Shown here: positions 8,088 through 15,391 of the stretch, in pieces
Position numbering within the stretch: the first letter of the stretch is position 1
Layout of the letters: every line of letters starts with the position of its first letter
Assembly (NCBI RefSeq): GCF_019249655.2
Contig: NZ_CP137557.1
Location: 526,001 to 590,000 of the forward strand
Source of the DNA: Segatella copri
GTDB taxonomy: Bacteria > Bacteroidota > Bacteroidia > Bacteroidales > Bacteroidaceae
DNA: 64,000 nucleotides
Reading direction: 5' to 3'
Made by a program: the position numbers and the translations under genes
Notes under the pieces: model-generated
The model's input: the letters and a program-made list of their open reading frames with translations, nothing else
Database searches by the model: none
What the model was told of the DNA's origin: nothing

Positions 8088-9341
8088 ATGGATATAAAGA
8101 TAGAAAAGAAAAAATATCTCGTGCCTCGCAAGTATTGGGCATGGATTGGCGGAGGAGTGGTTTTGATCGCAGTCCTCATTTGGTTGGGATTGAGCAATTT
8201 CTCTTCCACCCTGAAGGTGGACAGGATGGGATTGAGCATCGGAACCGTGGAGAAGGCGCAGTTCAACGATTATGTTTCGGTGGATGGACAGGTGGTTCCT
8301 ATCTCCGTGGTACAGATCAGTTCTGAGGAAGGCGGTATCGTTCTGGAGAAAGTGGTGGATGAAGGTGCCCACGTGAATAAGGGCGATGTAATCGTGAAAC
8401 TGAGCAATTCGAATCTCGACCTGGAGATTCTGAATGCCGAAAGCGAACTTGCCGAAAAGCAGGACATGCTTCGCAATACCCAGATTTCGATGGAGCAGGA
8501 CCGCCTGAACAATAGCAACGAGGAACTGTCGCTTTCGCAGGATGTCATCACCAAGCGCCGTTCCTATCAGCATCAGGAGGCGCTGCACAAGGAAGAGCTC
8601 AATTCGCGCGAGGAGTATCTCAAGGCAAAGGAAGATTACGACCTTGCCGTCAAGAAGCATGCGCTCATCAGCAAGCGATTGAAGAAGGATGCGCAGCTTC
8701 GCCGTTCACAGATGGAGCAGATGGGCGATAATCTGGAAGCCATGCAGAAGAATGTGCAGCTGGTTCGCCAGCGCAAGGAGAAGCTGAACATCCGCAGCAC
8801 TATTTCGGGCGAAATCGGCTTGCTCGATGTGGAACTGGGACAGAGCATTTCTGCCGGACAGAAGATAGGCGTCATCAACGACCTCAGCGATTTCAAGGTG
8901 CAGGCGCAGGTGGACGAGCATTACATCGACCGGGTAAAACCGGGACTTACTGCCACTTTTGACCAGAACGGCAAGCATTATCTCCTGCAGGTTCGCAAGG
9001 TTTATCCCGAGGTAAGAGATGGCAGGTTCCGCATCGACTTCATCTTCAAAGGTGTTCGCCCTGGCAATATCCGAACCGGTCAGACCTATTATGTAGATTT
9101 GCAGCTCGGTCAGTCGAAGCAGGCAATAATTATCCCTAAAGGCACGTTCTATAGTGTAACGGGTGGTCAATGGATCTTTGTATTAGACAAGAGTGGCAAG
9201 AAGGCTTATCGCCGAAAGATCACCATCGGTCGCCAGAATCCTCAGTATTATGAGGTGATTGAGGGCTTGGAGCCGGGTGAGCAGGTTATCGTTAGCGGCT
9301 ATGAAGCCTATAAGGATAATGATGTATTAGTTTTTAATTAG
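8088..9341 (+). CDS. Membrane-fusion protein (HlyD/MacA-type periplasmic adaptor)
   Basis: 417 residues. The order is a short cytoplasmic N-terminus, one membrane segment (about 19-38, WAWIGGGVVLIAVLIWLGL), a lipoyl-like half (SSEEGGIVLEKVVDEGAHVNKGD, about 78-100), and a long coiled-coil hairpin (about 105-235, rich in E, K, Q, L). The second lipoyl half (IRSTISGEIGLLDVELGQSI), a beta-barrel domain and a membrane-proximal domain ending in GLEPGEQVIVSGYE follow. This layout links an inner-membrane ABC transporter to a TolC duct. It lies between tolC and the permease, and no other adaptor is present, so it is the adaptor of this pump. No -24/-12 site with correct spacing was found directly upstream, so it probably depends on the tolC promoter. 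Confidence 0.93.
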   Translation: MDIKIEKKKYLVPRKYWAWIGGGVVLIAVLIWLGLSNFSSTLKVDRMGLSIGTVEKAQFNDYVSVDGQVVPISVVQISSEEGGIVLEKVVDEGAHVNKGDVIVKLSNSNLDLEILNAESELAEKQDMLRNTQISMEQDRLNNSNEELSLSQDVITKRRSYQHQEALHKEELNSREEYLKAKEDYDLAVKKHALISKRLKKDAQLRRSQMEQMGDNLEAMQKNVQLVRQRKEKLNIRSTISGEIGLLDVELGQSISAGQKIGVINDLSDFKVQAQVDEHYIDRVKPGLTATFDQNGKHYLLQVRKVYPEVRDGRFRIDFIFKGVRPGNIRTGQTYYVDLQLGQSKQAIIIPKGTFYSVTGGQWIFVLDKSGKKAYRRKITIGRQNPQYYEVIEGLEPGEQVIVSGYEAYKDNDVLVFN

Positions 9342-9419
9342 TAGTAATTAGTTAGTAATGATTAATTAGTAGTGATTAGTGATAAATTGGGCTAACGCCC
9401 TTGAAACAGGATATTTGAT

Positions 9420-11819
9420 ATGAATCATATTATTAACGCATTCAAGAATCTGCCTCGAAGGGGCCAGCACAATTTCGTGAAGATATTGTGTCTGGCGCTC
9501 GGCTTGGCAATCAGTTCGGTAATTATTGCCGAGATTTATTTCGAGCAGACTTACGATACGTACTTTCCAGGATGGGAGAGGACGTATCAGATTTCAGAAG
9601 TGGGCAGTATGCCAAGCTTCAATGGTAGTAAACCTTTTAGTTTTAACCAAACATCTGGAGCGATTGCCCCTGGTGTGAAAGATTATGCTTCAATGGTAGA
9701 GGCTGCAACAAGATTTGTTGATATGGATAAAGAACAATGTAAGTTGGAAAATCAAAACAGCATGGAGGCTAACGTTTTGATGGCAGACAGTTGTTTCTTT
9801 GATATTTTCCCGCAAAAGATATTGATGGGAAAGGCAAAGGAAACTTTATCTCGTCCGCTATATTGCATGATTGATTCCAAATTGGCAGAGCAAATAGGAG
9901 GAAATGTGGTAGGCAAGCATTTTACTATTCCTGAATATCCAGGCAAAACATTCACTATAGGTGGCATCTTCGAGAGCTTTCCTTGGGGCGCATCTCTACA
10001 TAACAGACAAATTCTGGTGTCTTTATGCAGTATAGGAGACCTTTGGGGCTATGATGGCAGAAATCAATGGGTGGGAAATGACAACTATTTCTCTTACATC
10101 CGTTTGGCGAAAGGACATGAGATAAGTGAACTTCGTCCTTACATCAAAAAAATGAAGAAAGACCATTTTACAGCAGAGGCGACTCAAACGCCAGGATTCA
10201 CCCTTGACTATGAATTTACTATACTCAGCGAGGTGTTTACCCAGAATTCTTATATCAAGATGATGGGATGGATTTTAGGCATTATAGCTTTCGTGTTGCT
10301 CTTCACTTCCGTGATGAACTATCTGCTTATCATCGTAGGAAATCTCGTGACTCGCTCTCGTGAGATGGCTGTCCGAAAATGTTATGGTGCAGAACCAAAG
10401 AATATTCATGCCATCATCTTTTCCGAGGCTTTGGTGCATGTGGGGTTGGCGGTAATCCTTGCTGCAGTTCTCGTGTTTCTTTGCAAGGGAACCATCGAGA
10501 ATTTCCTCTCTGCTCCAATAAGTACGTTGGTGTTCAATCGTGGCAGTTGGATATTGGTTTCCATCTGTTTATTGGTATTGTTGGTGGGTGGATTGGTTCC
10601 AGGTTGGCTCTACAATAAGATTCCCGTTGCCATTGCATTCCGAGGATATAATGAAAACCGTAACCGTTGGAAGTTAGCTCTTTTAGGTGTGCAGTTCGTT
10701 ATTTCGGGCTTACTCTTTAGTTTGTTGTTTGTTGTCAATCGTCAGTATAGCTTGATGGTGAATATGAATCCTGGTTACAATTATGAGAATGTGGCTATCG
10801 TACATGTGGATGCTATTAATGGCGATCAACGCAGTCGATGTTTGTCCGAAATCAAGCGTATGCCGGATGTAAAGGAGGTTGCTTCTACTTGTTCTGTTCC
10901 GTTGGAAAGCTATGCGGTAAATGGAAATAATTTGTCGTTGCCAGATGATAGAAAGTCGTTACAGATTGTCCATGATGCATGGGGAGTGGATGACAACTAT
11001 TTCAGAATGATGGGAATCGACTTTGTGCAAGGTTCGTTCTTTACAGAACGCAATGACAGTTCTCGTCAAGTGATTATTGATGAGGCTTTGGCTAAGAGAT
11101 TAACTACACTAGGACATTGGAAAGATGGGGCTGTAGGCAAGCGAGTTTACATTTCTTCACATTGTAATGAGGATGAAACGATGACGATTTGTGGTGTTGT
11201 CAAGAATATCAAATACGGAGCAGTTACTTCTGAGGATGCGGAGTTCAAGAATATGTCTTTCGTTTACTTCTATGCTCCTTGGACGGCTCCCTATATGCTT
11301 GTCAAGTTCAATAATCTGACGGAAGACGCCTTAACTGAGTTGAGAAATAAGGTGCAGTCGATGTATCCTAACAACAAGGTGACGGTACTCGACTATGAAT
11401 CCGAGTTCAAGGCACAGTATGCTTCCCAGCTCAATTTCCGCAACGGAATCTTGGTTGCCGGCATCGTAACGATGATCATCGCCCTCTTCGGATTGGTGGG
11501 TTATACGAGTGATGAGGTGAACCGCCGCCGCAAGGAGATTGCAATCAGAAAGGTGAACGGGGCGAAAGTGAAGGATATTCTTCGCATCTTTCTGAAGGAC
11601 ATTATGAAGATTGCCTTGCCTTGCATCATCGTGGGAGATTTGGGGGCTTGGCTGATAGCCAGACAATGGCTCATGTCGTTCAGCGAGAAGATTACGATGA
11701 CGCCTTTGCTGTTTATCGGCGTTACCATCATCTTGCTCGTCATCATCGGGCTTTCCGTCATCATCAACTGCTACAAGGTGGCGAATAGTAATCCTGTGAA
11801 GTATCTCAAGGATGAATAA
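9420..11819 (+). CDS. MacB/FtsX-type ABC transporter permease
   Basis: 799 residues with an eight-helix duplicated layout. TM1 is near 20-40 (LCLALGLAISSVIIAEIYF), followed by a periplasmic MacB_PCD-like domain, then an FtsX domain with three helices (about 285-400). A second TM segment (KLALLGVQFVISGLLFSLLFVV) and periplasmic domain follow, then a final FtsX domain (about 680-795). The signature EMAVRKCYGA in the first half and EIAIRKVNGA in the second are the conserved coupling segments. Bacteroidota carry many such permeases for lipid, peptide or antibiotic export; the substrate cannot be read here. The middle of the gene (about 9.6-11.3 kb) is visibly more AT-rich than either end. The ATPase is encoded separately just downstream. 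Confidence 0.9.
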   Translation: MNHIINAFKNLPRRGQHNFVKILCLALGLAISSVIIAEIYFEQTYDTYFPGWERTYQISEVGSMPSFNGSKPFSFNQTSGAIAPGVKDYASMVEAATRFVDMDKEQCKLENQNSMEANVLMADSCFFDIFPQKILMGKAKETLSRPLYCMIDSKLAEQIGGNVVGKHFTIPEYPGKTFTIGGIFESFPWGASLHNRQILVSLCSIGDLWGYDGRNQWVGNDNYFSYIRLAKGHEISELRPYIKKMKKDHFTAEATQTPGFTLDYEFTILSEVFTQNSYIKMMGWILGIIAFVLLFTSVMNYLLIIVGNLVTRSREMAVRKCYGAEPKNIHAIIFSEALVHVGLAVILAAVLVFLCKGTIENFLSAPISTLVFNRGSWILVSICLLVLLVGGLVPGWLYNKIPVAIAFRGYNENRNRWKLALLGVQFVISGLLFSLLFVVNRQYSLMVNMNPGYNYENVAIVHVDAINGDQRSRCLSEIKRMPDVKEVASTCSVPLESYAVNGNNLSLPDDRKSLQIVHDAWGVDDNYFRMMGIDFVQGSFFTERNDSSRQVIIDEALAKRLTTLGHWKDGAVGKRVYISSHCNEDETMTICGVVKNIKYGAVTSEDAEFKNMSFVYFYAPWTAPYMLVKFNNLTEDALTELRNKVQSMYPNNKVTVLDYESEFKAQYASQLNFRNGILVAGIVTMIIALFGLVGYTSDEVNRRRKEIAIRKVNGAKVKDILRIFLKDIMKIALPCIIVGDLGAWLIARQWLMSFSEKITMTPLLFIGVTIILLVIIGLSVIINCYKVANSNPVKYLKDE

Positions 11820-11907
11820 GTCTCCCACAGATTTTCACAGATGACACAGATTTAAGGGCGTATACCCTAATTTAACATTCAACATTTAACACTTAACATT
11901 GAACAAA

Positions 11908-12588
11908 ATGATAAAAATAGAGAATCTTTGCAAGTCATTCCGCACAGAAGATGTGGAGACGATTGCTTTAAATAACGTATCTTTCACAGTAGAAGACGGC
12001 GAGTTTGTCGCCATTATGGGACCATCCGGTTGCGGCAAATCCACCTTGCTCAATATCCTTGGATTATTGGATAATCCTACATCGGGAAAATATTTCCTGG
12101 GTAATCATGAGGTGGCAAACCTGAAGGAAAAGGAGCGTACGGATGTGAGAAAGGGAGAAATCGGTTTTGTGTTCCAGAGCTTCAATCTGATAGATGAATT
12201 GAATGTAGAGGAGAACATCGAGCTTCCTCTTACCTACCTTAATATTCCGAAGGCGGAGCGCAAGGCAAAGGTGCAGGCGATTATGAAGCGAATGGCCATC
12301 AGTCATCGTGCCAAGCATTTCCCTCACCAACTGTCAGGTGGTCAGCAGCAGCGAGTAGCCATCGCCCGTGCCGTGGTCTTCGGTCCGAAGCTCATCCTAG
12401 CCGATGAGCCTACGGGTAACCTCGATTCCAAGAATGGAGCCGAGGTGATGCATCTGCTTACCGAGCTGAACCACGAGGGCACCACCATCGTCATGGTGAC
12501 GCATAATGAGCATGATGCCAAGATAGCCCATCGCACCATCCGCCTGTTTGATGGACAGATTGTGGAAACGGAGGGCAATCAGCTTTAG
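11908..12588 (+). CDS. ABC transporter ATP-binding protein (MacB/LolD type)
   Basis: 226 residues from ATG 11908. An in-frame TTG at 11899 is a less likely start. Walker A is GPSGCGKST (38-46), the Q-loop is in GFVFQSFNLIDEL, the signature is LSGGQQQRVAIARA (about 134-147), Walker B is LILADEPTGNLDS and the H-loop is MVTHNEH. The insert between Walker A and signature fits the LolD/MacB/FtsE clade. It powers the FtsX-type permease encoded 88 bp upstream. The gap contains AT-rich heptad-like repeats but no clear terminator. It ends 8 bp from the convergent histidine-kinase gene. Confidence 0.95.
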   Translation: MIKIENLCKSFRTEDVETIALNNVSFTVEDGEFVAIMGPSGCGKSTLLNILGLLDNPTSGKYFLGNHEVANLKEKERTDVRKGEIGFVFQSFNLIDELNVEENIELPLTYLNIPKAERKAKVQAIMKRMAISHRAKHFPHQLSGGQQQRVAIARAVVFGPKLILADEPTGNLDSKNGAEVMHLLTELNHEGTTIVMVTHNEHDAKIAHRTIRLFDGQIVETEGNQL

Positions 12589-12596
12589 TGCTTCTG

Positions 12597-13793
12597 TTAT
12601 GGAATGATGATGCGGAAGGTGGTGATTCCCTGTGCCTTGTCCTGATGGAGCGAGAGGCTGCCGCCGCTTACTCGCATGATTTGGCGGGAGAGGGAGAGAC
12701 CGATTCCGCTTCCTTCCGGCTTCGTGGTGAAGAACGGGATGAAAATATGAGAGGCTACATCTTCGGGGATGAGACCGGCGTTGTTGCTCACGTCGATGAT
12801 GATGGATTCCTGGACGTTGGCATAGGCATGGAGATGGATAAATGCCTTCTTGCTTGCCGCGGATTGCAAATCCGCGGAGCGGCATTCCTGCTTGTCTTCT
12901 CTTTCCTTTTCCCTGAAAGCTTCTACGGCATTCTTTAGAAGATTTGTTACAACGTGAGAGAGGAGACTCTCATCGGCGTAAGCCAGCAAATCCTTGGGAG
13001 AAACTTCTATCTCTACTTCGTGGTTGCAGAGCAACGCCATTCTTTCCAGGAATGGTTCCACATAGAAGAGAGCAGGCTGAGGCTGGGGAACATGGGTGAA
13101 GCGGCGATAGTTGTTGACGAAAGCCAACAGCTCGGTTCCTGTTTTGTGGATGGTTTCCAAGCCTTGCTTCAAGTCTTTATCCTCTGTAACTCGGGTAAGC
13201 AGAGTCTCGCTCAAGGAAGTAACCGGCGTGATGGTATTCATGATTTCATGGGTCAGCACACGAATCAGTTTGATCCAAGAATCCACTTCCTGATTGCTCA
13301 GCTCGTGGCTCACGTCGCTCAGGGCGATGATACGCACGTGCTTGTCTTTCAGCATGGCTTGCGTCTCATGCTTTGCCAGGTGTTCATCCTTCAGTTTCCC
13401 TTTTACCTGGTTCATGTGGGTAAGCACATCCGTATCGAGCAACCTGAGGGCTGCCTGATTGTGCTGCAGGATGTTGTCGTGGCTATCCACCACCAGAATG
13501 CCCGTATCCACCGCATTCAGAATCTGCTCGTAATATTTCTCCCGATCCATCTGCTCCTCTCTCGTATGTTGCAGGAAGAACTTGATTCGGTTGAGGGATT
13601 GATGCAGAATCTTATCTTCCTTAAACCTCTTCTCCGTAGGAAAACTGAAGGAGAAATCCCCATTATCTATCGCATCAAAAAGGAAGGTTACCTTCTTGAT
13701 GTTCCGGCGATAGTGGCGGTAGAGCCAGATGTTGACTGCTACTAGAACTACCAAAATCACCAATAAAACGATGATTGCTAACTGATTATTCAT
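12597..13793 (-). CDS. NtrB-like sensor histidine kinase
   Basis: 398 residues. One N-terminal membrane helix (about 5-25) is followed by a short HAMP-like linker and a PAS-like domain (about 85-165, NAVDTGILVVDSHDNILQHN). The H-box holds the phospho-acceptor H182 (RVLTHEIMNTITPV). Then come the N-box (VVTNLLKNAVEAF, about 281-293), a D-box variant DVSNNAG, an F-box FIPFFTTKPEGSG and GIGLSLSRQIM. With a single membrane helix and no periplasmic loop it may sense a membrane or cytosolic cue. It lies 36 bp after the response-regulator gene on the same strand. A perfect 21-bp palindrome at 12857-12877 interrupts the loop after the N-box in frame (residues about 302-313, ECRSADLQSAAS). Confidence 0.93.
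   Translation of the reverse strand: MNNQLAIIVLLVILVVLVAVNIWLYRHYRRNIKKVTFLFDAIDNGDFSFSFPTEKRFKEDKILHQSLNRIKFFLQHTREEQMDREKYYEQILNAVDTGILVVDSHDNILQHNQAALRLLDTDVLTHMNQVKGKLKDEHLAKHETQAMLKDKHVRIIALSDVSHELSNQEVDSWIKLIRVLTHEIMNTITPVTSLSETLLTRVTEDKDLKQGLETIHKTGTELLAFVNNYRRFTHVPQPQPALFYVEPFLERMALLCNHEVEIEVSPKDLLAYADESLLSHVVTNLLKNAVEAFREKEREDKQECRSADLQSAASKKAFIHLHAYANVQESIIIDVSNNAGLIPEDVASHIFIPFFTTKPEGSGIGLSLSRQIMRVSGGSLSLHQDKAQGITTFRIIIP
12857..12877. repeat. Palindromic repeat inserted in frame in the kinase gene
   Basis: CCGCGGATT-GCA-AATCCGCGG, 9-bp perfect arms, flanked by TGCC and AGCGGCA that extend the symmetry. In the kinase frame it encodes part of CRSADLQSA. Its GC-rich composition differs from the surrounding coding sequence, and palindromes of this kind are known as dispersed intergenic repeats in Bacteroidota. 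Confidence 0.75.
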
Positions 13794-13829
13794 CTGATAA
13801 CTAAAAATCCGTGTAATCCGTGCCTAAAT

Positions 13830-15194
13830 TCATAACCCATATCGCTTAATCTTATTATAAAGCGTCTGGCGGGAAATGCCCAGTCTTGCGGCTACCACCG
13901 ACAGGTTTCCTTCACATTCCCTGATGGTTTTCTCTATCATTCGACTCTCCATCTCGTCGAGCGTCTGAACCTCTTCCAGGGGCTTCTCTCTTTTCTGCTG
14001 GTTTCCGCCGTCAATATCTTCGGCAGAAATCATTCCGCCGTCAGATAGAATCACGGCTTTCTCGATGGCGTGCTGAAGTTCACGGATGTTTCCGTACCAA
14101 GGCAAACTGGTAAGTTTTTTCTCTGCTTCTTCCGAAAGACGGAGATTCACCTTATTATATAAATCGCCATATTGACGGAGAAATCTTTCTGCCAATGGAA
14201 CAATGTCTGATTTTCTCTGTCTCAGGGCAGGCAATTCCAGATGGATGGTGTTGATGCGATAGAGCAGATCCTCTCTGAATTCGCCATCGTTTACCATCTG
14301 CTGCAGATTGCGGTTGGTGGCGCAAACCAGTCGTACGTTGATGGGAATCTGCGTACTTCCGCCCACTCTTACGATGCTTCTGCGTTGCAGGGCGGTAAGG
14401 AGTTTTGCCTGAAGACCATAGGATAGGTTTCCTATCTCATCCAGGAAGATGGTGCTGCCGTCGGCAAGCTCAAACTTGCCCGGTTTATCCACTTTGGCAT
14501 CGGTAAAAGCGCCTTTCACATGACCGAAGAGTTCGCTCTCGAAAAGGGTTTCCGTAATGGCTCCCATATCCACAGGCAGCATCTTTTTCCCACATCTTGT
14601 GGATAAACGGTGTATTTCGTTGGCTAACACCTCTTTACCTGTTCCGTTTTCGCCCGTAATGAGGATATTTGCATCGGTTGCGGCAACTTTTTTCACAATG
14701 CTTCTCAAATTGTTCATAACATCGCTATCTCCCCAATACATAGCACTTTGTGCATCTTTTCCACAAAGTTTTCCACCTTTTTTGCCAATAGCGTTATCCA
14801 CAGCCTTGTTCTTATCCCTAGCCTCTACCAGCGTACGGATCATCTTCTCGTTTTCAAAAGGCTTCACGATGAAGTCGGCGGCACCTTCCTTGATGCCTGT
14901 TACGGCAAGTTGGATGTCGGCATAGGCGGTAAAGAGCACCACCTCGGTTTTCGGGCTGAGGCTCTTGATTTCCCTGAGCCAGTACAATCCCTCGTTTCCC
15001 GAATTGATTCCGCTGGAAAAGTTCATGTCGAGCAGCACCACGTCGGGATGCTCCTCTCTCAGCTTGGTTGGGATGGAGTTAGGGTTGGCGATGGTGATGA
15101 TGCCATCGAATATGGGTTCCAGCAGCATCCTTACCGTAGTAAGAATGTTGCGGTTGTCATCAACAATCAATATCGTTCCTTGTTTCTTTATCAT
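13830..15194 (-). CDS. NtrC-family sigma-54-dependent response regulator
   Basis: 454 residues. The receiver (1-125) has D56 as phospho-acceptor (VVLLDMNFS), the acidic DD pair at 12-13 and K111. The AAA+ domain (about 150-385) has Walker A GENGTGKE (181-188), the sigma-54-contacting loop as GAFTDA (228-233, consensus GAFTGA) and Walker B LDEIGN (251-256). It ends in a Fis-type helix-turn-helix (NLSVVAARLGISRQTLYNKI). These are the parts of an enhancer-binding activator that remodels RNA polymerase holding sigma-54. It is transcribed with the downstream kinase. The nearby palindrome at 15236-15250 matches paired boxes upstream of tolC, so the export operon is its likely target and it may also regulate itself. 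Confidence 0.96.
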   Translation of the reverse strand: MIKKQGTILIVDDNRNILTTVRMLLEPIFDGIITIANPNSIPTKLREEHPDVVLLDMNFSSGINSGNEGLYWLREIKSLSPKTEVVLFTAYADIQLAVTGIKEGAADFIVKPFENEKMIRTLVEARDKNKAVDNAIGKKGGKLCGKDAQSAMYWGDSDVMNNLRSIVKKVAATDANILITGENGTGKEVLANEIHRLSTRCGKKMLPVDMGAITETLFESELFGHVKGAFTDAKVDKPGKFELADGSTIFLDEIGNLSYGLQAKLLTALQRRSIVRVGGSTQIPINVRLVCATNRNLQQMVNDGEFREDLLYRINTIHLELPALRQRKSDIVPLAERFLRQYGDLYNKVNLRLSEEAEKKLTSLPWYGNIRELQHAIEKAVILSDGGMISAEDIDGGNQQKREKPLEEVQTLDEMESRMIEKTIRECEGNLSVVAARLGISRQTLYNKIKRYGL

Positions 15195-15198
15195 GGTG

Positions 15199-15206
15199 CA
15201 AAGTTA
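15199..15206 (-). promoter_or_regulatory. -7 box of the response-regulator gene
   Basis: TAACTTTG on the minus strand, only four bases before the ATG at 15194, so the message would be leaderless or nearly so. No matching -33 TTTG is visible at the right distance. Confidence 0.45.
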
Positions 15207-15235
15207 CGAAATATCATCGGAAATGGGTAATGATT

Positions 15236-15250
15236 GTCTAATAATTAGAC
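15236..15250. promoter_or_regulatory. Palindromic operator GTCTAAT-A-ATTAGAC
   Basis: A perfect palindrome with 7-bp arms, 42 bp upstream of the regulator's ATG and between it and the divergent barrel-protein gene. It matches the boxes at 6351-6365 and 6372-6386 and shares the following GG (ATTAGACGG). Likely the binding site of the NtrC-like regulator encoded next to it. Confidence 0.6.
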
Positions 15251-15301
15251 GGAAAATGAACAATAGTTTGATATTTTTCTTCATTTCTGCAATTTTCTTT
15301 G

Positions 15302-15309
15302 TACTTTTG
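15302..15309 (+). promoter_or_regulatory. -7 box of the receptor/sigma/FecR-like operon
   Basis: TACTTTTG, 82 bp before the ATG at 15392. No TTTG is seen at the usual 19-21 bp; the nearest is at 15267-15270. Confidence 0.5.
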
Positions 15310-15391
15310 CAACATTATTTTAAAAATAAGCGTACCCGATTCCAGGGGGATGTTGTATTATGAACAAAGTAGAATCATAAAAACAAGAAAA

